From assembly GCA_030625695.1 (NCBI GenBank), contig DAOUQK010000006.1:1-29204 (forward strand): DNA of 29,204 nt, given 5' to 3'. Positions 7,886 to 16,392 of the stretch are shown here, one piece after another. Position 1 is the stretch's first letter. Each line of letters starts with the position of its first letter. The position numbers and the translations under genes were made by a program. Under the pieces are notes generated by a model, which made no database searches, had not been told where the DNA came from, and was given only the letters and a program-made list of their open reading frames with translations. This DNA comes from Paracoccaceae bacterium (GTDB lineage: Bacteria; Pseudomonadota; Alphaproteobacteria; Rhodobacterales; Rhodobacteraceae).

Positions 7886-8102
7886 AACCCAGGCGATCGA
7901 GGACGCACTGCGGGTGCTGACAGTCTATGACGTCAGCCGATCCATGCCCACCCTACCGGGCGAGGGACCGGTCAATCATTCGACGGGTTGGTATCACATA
8001 GCTGTTGTGGATTTTGGCCTCGCCGATCCAAAAGAAATGGTCTTTGCCTTCGACATGAATATCGCACTGGCCACCAGTTTGAGTATCGTTTCAGTCCCAA
8101 TT
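7886..8102. other. Unassigned DNA between IS remnant and response regulator gene
   Basis: This 217-bp stretch has no recognised gene. A plus-strand frame stays open across it (QAIEDALRVLTVYDVSRSM ... TGWYHIAVVDFGLADPKEM) and continues antisense into the response regulator gene to a stop at 8168. Its amino-acid composition is protein-like. It could be the remains of a gene cut by the IS, but no family was recognised and it has no start of its own, because the first part lies in the IS. No terminator or tRNA was found. Confidence 0.4.
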
Positions 8103-8816
8103 TCAGGAAACCTGCGCAACAAAGCTATAGCCAATGCCGTGAACGGTGTTGATCAACTCTGGGTCTGAGGAAGAAGGCGTGAGTTTCTTACGCAAGCGCA
8201 TAATGTGCACATCTATGGTGCGGTCCCCGGCAAAGCTTGCCCGTCCGCGAGCGGTATCAAGTAACTGATTACGGGTATAGACAGTGTTGGGATGGGCCAC
8301 AAAAAGATGCAGTAACTCAAACTCGCTGGTGGTCAAAGCGACCTTTTCACCGGTATCTTTCTTGCTCAGAGAGCGTTCGCCAGAGTTAAGAACCCAATTT
8401 CCAAAGCGATAACTGAGTGGTCGGGACTGGTCAGCCCCTGGGACCACCGCATTTGTCCGCCGCAGAATCGACCGGATGCGCGCCAGCAATTCGCGTGGTT
8501 CGTATGGCTTGACCATGTAGTCATCGGCACCAAATTCCAGCCCGATAACCCGATCAACCGTTTCGTCAAGCCCCGACAATACCAAGATCGGCAAGTTGGA
8601 ACTGGCGCGCAAATCGCGGGTGATATCAAGGCCGCTTTTGCCCGGCAGGCCTATATCCAGAATGCACAAATCTACATTCTCGCGCGCCATTACGTCCTGC
8701 ATTTCTCGTTCGTTCGAGGCACATTCAACCCTGTATTCCTGCTTTTCCAGATACCGTTTCAGGAAAGAGGTGATTTGCGGGTCGTCATCGACAACAAGGA
8801 TCAGTTCTTTGTCCAG
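8103..8816 (-). CDS. OmpR-family response regulator with apparent CTG start
   Basis: This is a 237-residue two-component regulator. The receiver domain has the acidic cluster D10-D11-D12 (ILVVDDDPQ), phosphoacceptor D54 (LCILDIGLPG) and K103 (MVKPYEP). The C-terminal winged helix (about 140-235) contains LTTSEFELLHLFVAHP and RTIDVHIMRLRKKL, the OmpR/PhoB DNA-binding signature. The first ATG in frame (8702) would remove D10-12, so translation must begin upstream. Between an in-frame stop and that ATG there is no ATG, GTG or TTG. The best candidate is CTG at 8816, with a strong GGAGG 9 nt upstream. The gene is divergent from the hybrid kinase gene at 8936, the likely partner. The linked kinase and the nearby respiratory island make a role in controlling that island plausible but unproven. 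Confidence 0.85.
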   Translation of the reverse strand: MDKELILVVDDDPQITSFLKRYLEKQEYRVECASNEREMQDVMARENVDLCILDIGLPGKSGLDITRDLRASSNLPILVLSGLDETVDRVIGLEFGADDYMVKPYEPRELLARIRSILRRTNAVVPGADQSRPLSYRFGNWVLNSGERSLSKKDTGEKVALTTSEFELLHLFVAHPNTVYTRNQLLDTARGRASFAGDRTIDVHIMRLRKKLTPSSSDPELINTVHGIGYSFVAQVS

Positions 8817-8935
8817 CGTCGTGTTCCTCCGGATCAGATTCGCTCATGCAGGAATATACATCAAACCCGCTCTTTGCATCCCTATTCTCCAAACACCCCC
8901 GGTAAAGATGGAAAACCCTGGGATGCCCGGATAGG
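8817..8935. promoter_or_regulatory. Divergent promoter region, response regulator / histidine kinase
   Basis: The two divergent signalling genes are separated by 119 nt that must hold both promoters. The GGAGG ribosome site of the response regulator (minus strand, 8826-8830) is clear. No FNR-type dyad or repeated heptamer was seen here. Confidence 0.4.
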
Positions 8936-11206
8936 GTGAGCGGTACAAATGAAAGGCAGATCGTGGCCAAAATCCATACCAGACCTAGCCGACCCCGGCG
9001 CCTGCGAACCCTGCCGCTGGCCTTGCTTGGGGCCGGGGTTCTGATGCTGATCCTAGCCCTGATGATGGGTCTGAGTTATGAGACTTCTACCCGGTTCCGG
9101 CAAATCGAAGATGGTTGGAAAGATTACTCTCGCGACGCAGACCCGCGGGGCATTTGGATTTCGGATATCCGCGGGTACTTTGGTTATGGCGGTATGATCC
9201 ACAACTTCAAAAATTATGTGCTGCGTCATGACAAGAAATATGCTCGCACCCTACATATCCAAACCGATCTGTTGCGCGATGCTATCGAAGCCTATCAGAA
9301 TGCCAACCCAAGCACATTGGAGCAAGAGGCGCTGACCCGTATTCGCGGCGTGGTGGAAGAATACGCGCGCTATATTGACAAGATTTCCGAGGGTATCAGT
9401 GATGGGCTGACAGCTACGCAAATTGACGCAAATGTACGGGTGGACGATTCCGATGCGCTGTTGGCTTTGTTGGTACTGGAACAAAACTGGCGCGACCAGC
9501 GTCAGCGTGACCTGAACGTCATTGTCGCGGCCCTTTCGGATGGCGACACTCTGGTTCGGTACCTGACCGGGGCAATGGTTTTACTGACGGTTCTACTCGG
9601 GTTGACTGCCCTGTTGTTTCTGGTCCTGACGGGCCGGGTTCTGCGCTCTAACGCTGCGCAAATTCGCGCGCTAAAGGCCCGTAAACAGGCCGAAGAGGAA
9701 GAGCGGAAGCTTGCTTGGGTGGTGCAGCAAAGCCCGACATCAATCATGATCACCAACACCCGTGGCAAGATCGAATTTGCAAATCTCAAGCTGCAGGAGA
9801 TTTCCGGCTACAGCGAAGCAGAGCTGGTTGGCCATTCGCCCAGCATCCTGAAATCGGGCCACACGTCCGAAACCACCTATCGTGAAATCTGGAAAGGCCT
9901 GCGCGCGGGTAAACCTTGGTATGGCGTGTTCAAAAACCTACATAGGGACGGTAGCCATTACTGGGTATCGACCAGCCTTTTACCGCTGCTGGATGAGACC
10001 GGTAACATCACCAATTACATCGGCATCGGCGAAGATATCACCGAAAAGCTCCGAGTGGATGAGCAGATCGCTCAGGTGCAAAAGATGGAGGCCGTGGGCA
10101 TTCTGGCCGGTTCGGTTGCGCATGATTTCAACAATGTTCTAATGACCATCATCGGCAATGCCGAGCTTATCAGGCTGGATGCAAAGGAGCTTGAGGCGGG
10201 CGGAGAAATTTCCGCCTCGCTTGATCAAATCGAGATTGCCTCGCGCCGTGCCCGTGCGCTGATCCAGCAATTGCTAACCTTCGCGCGCCAGCAACCGGGG
10301 CAACCACAGCGCCTTGACCTGGGTCAGTCCACCGAAGAAGTGCTGGAGCTGATCCGCGTTTCAACCCCGCCGACTGTACAGATTGATCTGATTCATTCGG
10401 GTGGGGTGATGGCGACCGATATAGATCCGACTGCATTTTTCCAGATCGTCATGAACTTGTGCCACAATGCTGTTGAGGCGATTGGCGACCGGGGCGGGAC
10501 GATTACCCTGAAGTTTGAAAGGATCGGGATGAACGGCAAGGGTGGCCTGGAAACCCTGCCCGAAGGGGCGATTGGGTCGGTTCGCCTGACAATCCATGAT
10601 GATGGCCCCGGTATTCCGCTTGATCTTCAGGCCAAGGTTTTCGAGCCGTTTTTTTCGACCAAACCGGTGGGCAAGGGCACCGGGTTGGGGTTGGCGATTG
10701 TACGCAATTGGGTGGCAGAATGTGAGGGGCAAGTCCGGTTGGAAAGCTCTCGCGCGGCGGGCACTACCTTTACGCTGTTGTTTCCGCAATTCAAGATGCA
10801 GGAAGGCAAGGCCGCGATCCCGGATCGTCCGCCACGCGGGCAAGAGCATATTCTGCTGGTCGATGACGAAGAAGCGCTGCTGTATACCATCCGGCGGATG
10901 ATGGCGCGGCTGGGTTACCGGGTCGAGGCGTTTAGTGATCCGGCACTCGCCTTGCGTGCCTTCAAGGCCAATCCGCAAAGTTTTGACTTGGTGGCGACAG
11001 ATATGATGATGCCGGAGATGAGTGGCAATGAGTTGATCATCGCAATGCGCGAGGTGCGTAGCGATATTCCGGCCATAGTGATCAGCTCGCATAACACCAA
11101 AGGCAATTTTCCACCCGGGTTTGAAAATGTCCGAAAGCTGGGTAAACCGGTCAACCTGGCTGGTCTGGCAACGGCCCTGAGGGAGGTGATTGACGATACA
11201 GAGTGA
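8936..11206 (+). CDS. Hybrid PAS sensor histidine kinase
   Basis: This 756-residue membrane kinase has a TM helix at about 25-46, a periplasmic helical sensor region of about 160 residues containing IRGYFGYGGMIHNFKNYVLR, and a second TM at about 205-230. It then has a PAS domain (about 265-385, ending in YIGIGEDITEK), a phosphoacceptor H396 in GSVAHDFNNVLM, an HATPase domain (N-box LCHNAVEAIG, G1 DDGPGIP, G2 GKGTGLGLAIV) and a C-terminal receiver with D689 (VATDMMMPEMSG). The sensor motif GYGG-IHNFKN-VLR recurs in signalling proteins of unknown ligand. The start is taken as GTG at 8936. Its ribosome site is poor, and GTG at 8963 is an alternative that keeps the first TM. The gene is divergent from the OmpR-type regulator by 119 nt and converges on the hemY-like gene. 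Confidence 0.9.
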   Translation: MSGTNERQIVAKIHTRPSRPRRLRTLPLALLGAGVLMLILALMMGLSYETSTRFRQIEDGWKDYSRDADPRGIWISDIRGYFGYGGMIHNFKNYVLRHDKKYARTLHIQTDLLRDAIEAYQNANPSTLEQEALTRIRGVVEEYARYIDKISEGISDGLTATQIDANVRVDDSDALLALLVLEQNWRDQRQRDLNVIVAALSDGDTLVRYLTGAMVLLTVLLGLTALLFLVLTGRVLRSNAAQIRALKARKQAEEEERKLAWVVQQSPTSIMITNTRGKIEFANLKLQEISGYSEAELVGHSPSILKSGHTSETTYREIWKGLRAGKPWYGVFKNLHRDGSHYWVSTSLLPLLDETGNITNYIGIGEDITEKLRVDEQIAQVQKMEAVGILAGSVAHDFNNVLMTIIGNAELIRLDAKELEAGGEISASLDQIEIASRRARALIQQLLTFARQQPGQPQRLDLGQSTEEVLELIRVSTPPTVQIDLIHSGGVMATDIDPTAFFQIVMNLCHNAVEAIGDRGGTITLKFERIGMNGKGGLETLPEGAIGSVRLTIHDDGPGIPLDLQAKVFEPFFSTKPVGKGTGLGLAIVRNWVAECEGQVRLESSRAAGTTFTLLFPQFKMQEGKAAIPDRPPRGQEHILLVDDEEALLYTIRRMMARLGYRVEAFSDPALALRAFKANPQSFDLVATDMMMPEMSGNELIIAMREVRSDIPAIVISSHNTKGNFPPGFENVRKLGKPVNLAGLATALREVIDDTE

Positions 11207-11259
11207 TAGAAGAGATGCGCAGAACGCACGCCCTTCACCTGGAAAGCCGTCAGGCAGGA

Positions 11260-12633
11260 TTATCCGGTTTTGGATGGCAAACCGGTCACCTGACCACCCA
11301 AAACTTCCCGCACCTGCGCCGCTGTTTCAGCTGCATTGCTCAGGCAATTGGCGACGGACACACCGCTAAGAAAATTCCCGGTCACGTAAAGCCCCGGCAC
11401 ACGCTGGGAAGTTCCGCGCAAATGCACAACCCGCCCGGGATGCCCCAGTTCGTATTGCGGCAAGCCAAGCGCCCAGCGGCGGGTCCGCTGCACCACCGGC
11501 GTGCCTTTTATGCCCAACAGATCAGATAATTCATGGTGAGTTTCCGCCACCAGCCGCGCCTCGTCCCACCCGGCCAGTTCCGGGTTGCGCGCGCCCCCTG
11601 CATAGGCCGATATCGCCACATATCCCTCTGGCGCGCGCCCCTCATACATGGTCGAAAGAAACTGCGCACCAGAGATGATGCGGCTTGGATCCTTGGTGGC
11701 AAGAAAACCCAATCCATCCAGTGGGTGGTCCACCTGTTCACGCCGATAGCCCAGAAAAACCACGTTGACCGGCGGTGCAGAGATGCCCGCCGCCGCGTTT
11801 GCTCCCTCAACGTCCAGAGGTTCCAACAGTTCGGCGGCCACATGCGGCTGCACGGCCAGCACAATGGCGCGGGCCTGTAGCATCCCAGTGTTGGTTTTCA
11901 CCTCAAACCCGCGGGTGGTTTTGCGCAATCCAAGCACCGCCACCCCGGTTTTCACCCGTTTACCCAGCCGTTGCACCAAAACGCGTGGTATTACGCCAAT
12001 TCCATCACGCCACGAATAAAGATGTCGCCCCGGCTCGCTGCCCTTTCTGGCTTTGAGAATGGCACGAATGATCGACCCGTGCTGGCGCTCCATATCGGCC
12101 AGCCTGGCAAAGGCACCGTTGATCGAAAGACACTTTGAGTCCCCCATGAACAGGCCCGCCGCCATTGGTTCGATCACTTTATCGGCAAACTCGCGGCCAA
12201 ACCGGCGGCTGGTGAACTGGTGGATGCTCTCTTCTTCATCGCCACGTTTGCGCGGGCGCAACGCCTCCATCAGCAATGACACCCGGGCCTTGGGCGACAG
12301 GTAATTCGACAGCATAAACCCGGCGGGATGGGCGGAAATGCCGGTCAGTTGCCCCTGATCACGCAGATAGCGGCGTTTGACGTCTGACCCGAGGTCGTGG
12401 GCGTTTTCCAACAACCCAAGCGCGCCAATATGCTCGCTCGCACCAGGAACGGACGCATTGAACGTGGTTGGTCCGTGCTCCATCAGAAAACCATCAAACC
12501 GCTCGGAAATGGCATTACCGCCGGGTTTGGCCTGGCGCTCCAGCACCAATGGTTCCAGCCCGCGCTGCAACAACCCGTTTGCCGTTGCCAACCCGGATAT
12601 ACCGCCACCAATGACAATCACATCCGCCGTCAT
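11260..12633 (-). CDS. Protoporphyrinogen oxidase-like FAD protein (HemY type)
   Basis: This 457-residue flavoprotein of the HemY/amine-oxidase family has an N-terminal Rossmann FAD motif VIVIGGGISGLATANGL (5-21) and LVLERQAKPGGNAIS. It also has HGPTTFN and a C-terminal FAD-contact segment (GLYVTGNFLSGVSVANCLSNA). HemY oxidises protoporphyrinogen IX to protoporphyrin IX, the penultimate step of heme synthesis, with oxygen as acceptor. Most alphaproteobacteria already use HemJ for this step, so a HemY homologue ending a respiratory operon may be a dedicated or modified tetrapyrrole oxidase. Its ATG overlaps the stop of the radical SAM gene (ATGA), which shows it is part of the FNR-controlled operon starting at 19485. 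A carotenoid-desaturase-like function is a less likely alternative. The gene symbol is withheld because activity is uncertain. Confidence 0.8.
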   Translation of the reverse strand: MTADVIVIGGGISGLATANGLLQRGLEPLVLERQAKPGGNAISERFDGFLMEHGPTTFNASVPGASEHIGALGLLENAHDLGSDVKRRYLRDQGQLTGISAHPAGFMLSNYLSPKARVSLLMEALRPRKRGDEEESIHQFTSRRFGREFADKVIEPMAAGLFMGDSKCLSINGAFARLADMERQHGSIIRAILKARKGSEPGRHLYSWRDGIGVIPRVLVQRLGKRVKTGVAVLGLRKTTRGFEVKTNTGMLQARAIVLAVQPHVAAELLEPLDVEGANAAAGISAPPVNVVFLGYRREQVDHPLDGLGFLATKDPSRIISGAQFLSTMYEGRAPEGYVAISAYAGGARNPELAGWDEARLVAETHHELSDLLGIKGTPVVQRTRRWALGLPQYELGHPGRVVHLRGTSQRVPGLYVTGNFLSGVSVANCLSNAAETAAQVREVLGGQVTGLPSKTG

Positions 12634-13901
12634 TCGCGCCCCCGCAACTTGCGTATAAACGCAGGCGGGCCGGCATCGCCAAAGCGGCGTTTGGCCAGCA
12701 GGGTCAGATCAGCCTTGGTAACTTCGGTGCGCCCTTGCTCGCGAACATAATCCTCGGCCCGGCGGCGCACCATACGGCGTACAAACCCGGGCACGCGGGC
12801 AATATGTGTCTCGGCATCATCGGCCCATTTCAGCGCCGCAGCAGCGGGCATCATCGGCATGATCACAGCACCACCCTGAGGTTGGTAGGTGCACAAATCA
12901 TCCTCGCCCATCATGTTGCCGCTGGCCGCCAAGGGACGTGCACGACACCCGCCACACAGCTTTTGAAACTCGCACGCGCCGCAGCGACCCTCAAGTTTGG
13001 GCGCGCGCAGTGCGTTCAACACCGGGGCGTTGTTCCAGATATCCTTAAACGATTGATCCTTTAGCGATCCGGCGGAACTTTCCATGTAAGGGCAAGGTGT
13101 TACATCCCCAGTCGGGGTCACCCGCGCATAGCGCGTGGCGGCAATACAGCCGCCCGCGTCATAGCCATGCGCCGCCGTAATGGGCCAATCAGGGTCCATT
13201 TCAATGGCGATACGTTTAAAATGCGGTGCGCATTTGGCGCGTACCATCAGGCGTTTTTCGGCCCGTGCGGCAAGGGCCACCCGGCGCAGGACCTGATCGT
13301 ATTTTTCGGCCGAAATGCCGGAATATTTCTCGCCACGCCCGGTGCAGACCATGAAGAACACGTTCAGAACCATCGCCCCTGCATCGCGGGCAAATGCCAC
13401 CATATCGTCGATCTCGTGGGCGGTTTCCTCGGTCGCAGAGAAATGTATCTGGAACGGCATTTCTGCATCTTTGCAGGCATCAATGCCACCCATCGTACGG
13501 ACCCAGGCACCTTTAAGTCCGCGAAAATCATCGTGAACCTGCGGGTCCAGTGAATCCACCGATATCCCAACCCCGGCGACCCCGGCCTGTTGCAGCGTTT
13601 CGATCCGTTTTGGCGTCAACGACATGCCATTGGTGCCCACCACAACCATCAAGCCCAGCCCGCTGGCGTGTTTCGCCAGTTCGGGCAGGTCCGGGCGCAA
13701 GGTCGGCTCTCCCCCCGTCAGGACGACCATCGCTTCGGGGCCTACTTCGGCAATCTCGCCCAGAGCGCGTTTGATTTCGCCAGTGGAAAGTTCGTCCGTG
13801 GCACCGTCGCGCAGATCTTTTGCGTCCAGATAACAATGCGCGCAGGCAAGATTACAGCGCTCCGTCAGGTTCAACGCCACAAGATATGGGGCGTCTGCCA
13901 C
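12630..13901 (-). CDS. Radical SAM protein with SPASM-like and PCP-reductase-like C-terminal domains
   Basis: This 423-residue protein starts at a GTG that overlaps the usp stop (TAGTG). The radical SAM cluster motif is CNLACAHC (residues 17-24), followed by the GGEPTLRPDL motif. A SPASM-type auxiliary cluster region follows, with GGCIAATRYARVTPTGDVTPCPY and CGACEFQKLCGGCRARPLA. Overall it resembles the heme-biosynthesis group NirJ/AhbC/AhbD. Residues about 358-405 (KWADDAETHIARVPGFVRRM, VRRRAEDYVREQGRTEVT) look like the PCP_red domain found at the C-terminus of BchB/ChlB, which contacts protochlorophyllide. Its neighbours Usp (with three similar domains) and HemY point to tetrapyrrole or heme chemistry for the respiratory complex. 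The exact reaction is unknown; peptide maturation is the main alternative. Confidence 0.85.
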   Translation of the reverse strand: MADAPYLVALNLTERCNLACAHCYLDAKDLRDGATDELSTGEIKRALGEIAEVGPEAMVVLTGGEPTLRPDLPELAKHASGLGLMVVVGTNGMSLTPKRIETLQQAGVAGVGISVDSLDPQVHDDFRGLKGAWVRTMGGIDACKDAEMPFQIHFSATEETAHEIDDMVAFARDAGAMVLNVFFMVCTGRGEKYSGISAEKYDQVLRRVALAARAEKRLMVRAKCAPHFKRIAIEMDPDWPITAAHGYDAGGCIAATRYARVTPTGDVTPCPYMESSAGSLKDQSFKDIWNNAPVLNALRAPKLEGRCGACEFQKLCGGCRARPLAASGNMMGEDDLCTYQPQGGAVIMPMMPAAAALKWADDAETHIARVPGFVRRMVRRRAEDYVREQGRTEVTKADLTLLAKRRFGDAGPPAFIRKLRGRE

Positions 13902-15532
13902 TATTCCTTACCGGGTTCGACCGGGCACATGGCCATGCGTGACGCGGCAAATGCTTCGTCTTCAATCTTGCCATCTACCACCGACAGCCCGCGATCTCTC
14001 GCAAAATTCTCGATCGCTGATTTGACTTGATCCCGAAATGCCTCGGGCACCCGTTGCAGGCGCGCCAATGACGCCGAACGCCAGGTGATTTTAGCACCGG
14101 CAGGTTCCAGCGCCGCCTCGGCCATGAAGGGTTCGATATGGGCGATTTCCACTGTGTCCGTGGCATCGCGACGGGCCGATTTCTCGGCCCTGAGACCAAT
14201 GTTTTCACGAACAGATTCATCAGCGATCTTTTCCAGCATGGCCCGCGCATCTTTGGCCCATTCCAGCCGTTCAAAGGTTTGCGCCACCGCATCACCACCG
14301 CCGCCACCCGGCATCATCTTGGACATCACTTCGGACACAAAACGCGTGGTGATAAATGTATGCCCCTCTTTTTGCGCCTGACGGATCACCCCCGTGCGGG
14401 CGATGCCACGGACAAATTCGGGCGCGCGCATAATCATCTCGCTGGCCTCTTCCGACCACATGATGGTTTCTTCCGCGACAACATCCGAAGGTGGGAAATG
14501 TTCAGCTATGCCGATCCAGACGTGGCAGGGCACCATGCGCAGCAGGTTCTCGGTGTTGCCGCCGATATCCAGCCCGTCATCGGCATGAACGCCGGTCTTG
14601 CCAATTACCAAAAGGCTGGCTTTGTGTTCTTCGATATACTTCTTGATCGCCTGATATGGCTTGCCCGCCACCAAGGCGCAAACAACGTCAACACCGGCAT
14701 CTTTCGCCACCGTTTCGGCGACATTCAGATGCGCCTGATAAATTTTGGCAATGCCATCATCAATCAGCTCTTCGTGCAGTTGTTCCTGTTCTTTGAAGCG
14801 GAACACCTTGCCCGCCTCTTCGTCCAGAACGGTCGATATCTTGTTGAAGGCGACATAGTGATAAAACGGGTCGTAGGCGGCAACTACATGCACAGGGACA
14901 TCCAGTTTCTTGCCAATATCAATCGCGGTCAGTAACGCACCGAAGGACTTGGGAGAGCCATCCATGCCCACCACGATTGGCCCGTCGCCAATTTCCAGTC
15001 GTCGGTCTTTGGCGACAAACACATCCATATTGGCGCGTCGCACCACCCGTTCACAAACCGTACCAATGGTAGATCCTGCAACAGCGCCCAGCCCCAACGC
15101 GCCCATGAACAATACGTCATGGTCGCCTTTGTTCATCGCTTCGATCAGACAGCTGTAATTCTTGCCCTCGGGCGACAGGCGGTTAAACGGAACACCTGCC
15201 TTTTGCGCAACCTCTTCGGCGGCATTGTGATAACTGTCCGAGATCAGCCCCAACCCCATGCCGATCAAATCCTCATGCACTTCGCGCTGATGCTCCATCT
15301 CGCTTTCGCGTTGATAGCGTTCGGGCAACCCGCCCTCCATCTGTTTGAACCGTCTGTCATGTAGCTTGGCGGCATAGGCGTGGATACCGGTGACGTTGCC
15401 TGTGGTCAGGCGCACAGCGTGACGCATGGCGTTATTGGCATAATCCGATTGGTCCAGCGCCACCAGAATACGCGCCAAGCCAACGGGTGCTGCGCCTTCA
15501 TATCCAACGTCAATTGCCAGATTAACAGCCAT
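13901..15532 (-). CDS. Tandem universal stress protein with three PCP-reductase-like repeats
   Basis: This protein has 543 residues from the ATG at 15532 (MAVNLAIDVGYEGAAPVGLA). The frame stays open to 15844, but that part is antisense to the neighbouring gene and was excluded. Two Usp domains are visible: ILVALDQSDYANNAMRHAVR at about 21-40, and PIVVGMDGSPKSFGALLTAI, which closes with the nucleotide loop IGKTGVHADDGLDIGGNTEN. The C-terminal third contains three degenerate units of about 50 residues, near 358-405 (MWSEEASEMIMRAPEFVRGI), 423-472 (LEWAKDARAMLEKIADESV) and 482-530 (ITWRSASLARLQRVPEAFRD). These resemble the PCP_red domain. Usp proteins bind ATP or sense stress, and the PCP_red units may bind a tetrapyrrole or mediate pairing with the radical SAM protein encoded next. 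It follows the FGE-like gene after 5 nt. Confidence 0.82.
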   Translation of the reverse strand: MAVNLAIDVGYEGAAPVGLARILVALDQSDYANNAMRHAVRLTTGNVTGIHAYAAKLHDRRFKQMEGGLPERYQRESEMEHQREVHEDLIGMGLGLISDSYHNAAEEVAQKAGVPFNRLSPEGKNYSCLIEAMNKGDHDVLFMGALGLGAVAGSTIGTVCERVVRRANMDVFVAKDRRLEIGDGPIVVGMDGSPKSFGALLTAIDIGKKLDVPVHVVAAYDPFYHYVAFNKISTVLDEEAGKVFRFKEQEQLHEELIDDGIAKIYQAHLNVAETVAKDAGVDVVCALVAGKPYQAIKKYIEEHKASLLVIGKTGVHADDGLDIGGNTENLLRMVPCHVWIGIAEHFPPSDVVAEETIMWSEEASEMIMRAPEFVRGIARTGVIRQAQKEGHTFITTRFVSEVMSKMMPGGGGGDAVAQTFERLEWAKDARAMLEKIADESVRENIGLRAEKSARRDATDTVEIAHIEPFMAEAALEPAGAKITWRSASLARLQRVPEAFRDQVKSAIENFARDRGLSVVDGKIEDEAFAASRMAMCPVEPGKE

Positions 15533-15537
15533 TTTCT

Positions 15538-16392
15538 TTACCCATCCATTGCGCAGCGGAACCCAACGAACTCCGCGTAAGTGTTTGTGTAGTCCCACAT
15601 TCTGTTGCTTGCGACGGTCATGTGGGCGCGTCCATTCCAACTGTTGCCTTTGATATAGGCGCAAGGTTCGCCCGGGATGCTCTGATCCACCTCGGGAGGA
15701 GTCGCACAGATTTCCGGCAATACCCCGCCGTTGGCAGCCGTCAGTTCTGCCAGAAGCGCGCGCATCTGCGGCGTCGCCTGGCGATCCAGAATCGCGTTGT
15801 CCCGGCAGATGCCAGCCCTTGCAGTGCGGGTGTCTGACACCCATTCCGATACATTGCCTGCCATGCCGCGCACGCCATAAGGGCTTATGTCACCCTCAGA
15901 ACCTGTGACTGAAACCGGGGTTTCACCCCTTAGATACGCACGGCTCAGGTCCGGGTCATTGCCCCAGGGGTAAAGCTGTCCGTCTTGTCCGCGCGCTGCC
16001 TTTTCCCATTCAATTTCGCTTGGCAACCGTTTGCCTGCCCAGGCGCAGAACGCCTGTGCATCGCTGTGCAAAACCCCGGTCACAGGCTGGTCTGGCTGGT
16101 TGAACTCGGGCTCATCGGCAAAGGCCGCGGGATCGTGGCCAGTGGCGGTAACAAAGTCGGAATATTCGGCATTTGTCACTTCGAACCGGTCGATTGAGAA
16201 CGCCGCAACCGTATAAGGCATCGGGCCGTAAAGCCCGGTGTAATAGACATAACCAAGAATGGCCTCGCCTGCGGGAACGGTAACCATATCATCCGTGGTT
16301 CGCGGCCAAAGCAGCAAGGCCGCCGCCCCAGTGGCAGCGGCCCCCAGCCCTAACACAAACACGGATAATCCGGTTCTTAAGAAAATAGCCAA
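15538..16392 (-). CDS. Membrane-anchored FGE/sulfatase-modifying-factor-like protein lacking catalytic cysteines
   Basis: This is a 284-residue protein with an N-terminal TM anchor (LSVFVLGLGAAATGAAALLLW) and one FGE-sulfatase domain. Family segments are visible: FEVTNAEYSDFVTATGHDP, GKRLPSEIEWEKAARG, YPWGNDPD, MAGNVSEWVSD and EFVGFRCAMDG. In true formylglycine-generating enzymes two cysteines sit in the RGGSW...C....C segment. Here the corresponding part is KGNSWNGRAHMTVASNRMWD, with no cysteine, so copper-dependent oxidation of a sulfatase is unlikely. Comparable inactive members accompany reductases, such as NirV beside nitrite reductase. It is probably periplasmic and structural or chaperone-like. 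The start used is TTG at 16392, which overlaps the small upstream ORF by 16 nt. GTG at 16362 is an alternative that shortens the anchor. Confidence 0.8.
   Translation of the reverse strand: MAIFLRTGLSVFVLGLGAAATGAAALLLWPRTTDDMVTVPAGEAILGYVYYTGLYGPMPYTVAAFSIDRFEVTNAEYSDFVTATGHDPAAFADEPEFNQPDQPVTGVLHSDAQAFCAWAGKRLPSEIEWEKAARGQDGQLYPWGNDPDLSRAYLRGETPVSVTGSEGDISPYGVRGMAGNVSEWVSDTRTARAGICRDNAILDRQATPQMRALLAELTAANGGVLPEICATPPEVDQSIPGEPCAYIKGNSWNGRAHMTVASNRMWDYTNTYAEFVGFRCAMDG

Noticed and set aside
7860..8168. 102-residue plus-strand ORF as a gene
   Set aside because: Its start lies in the IS fragment and its end is antisense to the response regulator. Only the middle could be an old gene remnant, so it is listed as unassigned DNA.
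14138..14935. Long plus-strand ORF opposite the Usp gene, and similar long antisense ORFs (for example at 1713-2501, 10361-11092, 20236-20967 and 21010-21666)
   Set aside because: They are shadows of well-supported genes produced by GC-rich codon use. They have no recognisable domains, signals or ribosome sites.
15533..15844. Extra 104-residue N-terminal extension of the Usp protein
   Set aside because: It is antisense-frame translation across the end of the FGE-like gene, has no homology and low-quality composition. ATG 15532 gives a normal start.
15538..16392. Active formylglycine-generating enzyme for a sulfatase
   Set aside because: There is no cysteine pair in the catalytic segment and no sulfatase gene in the window.
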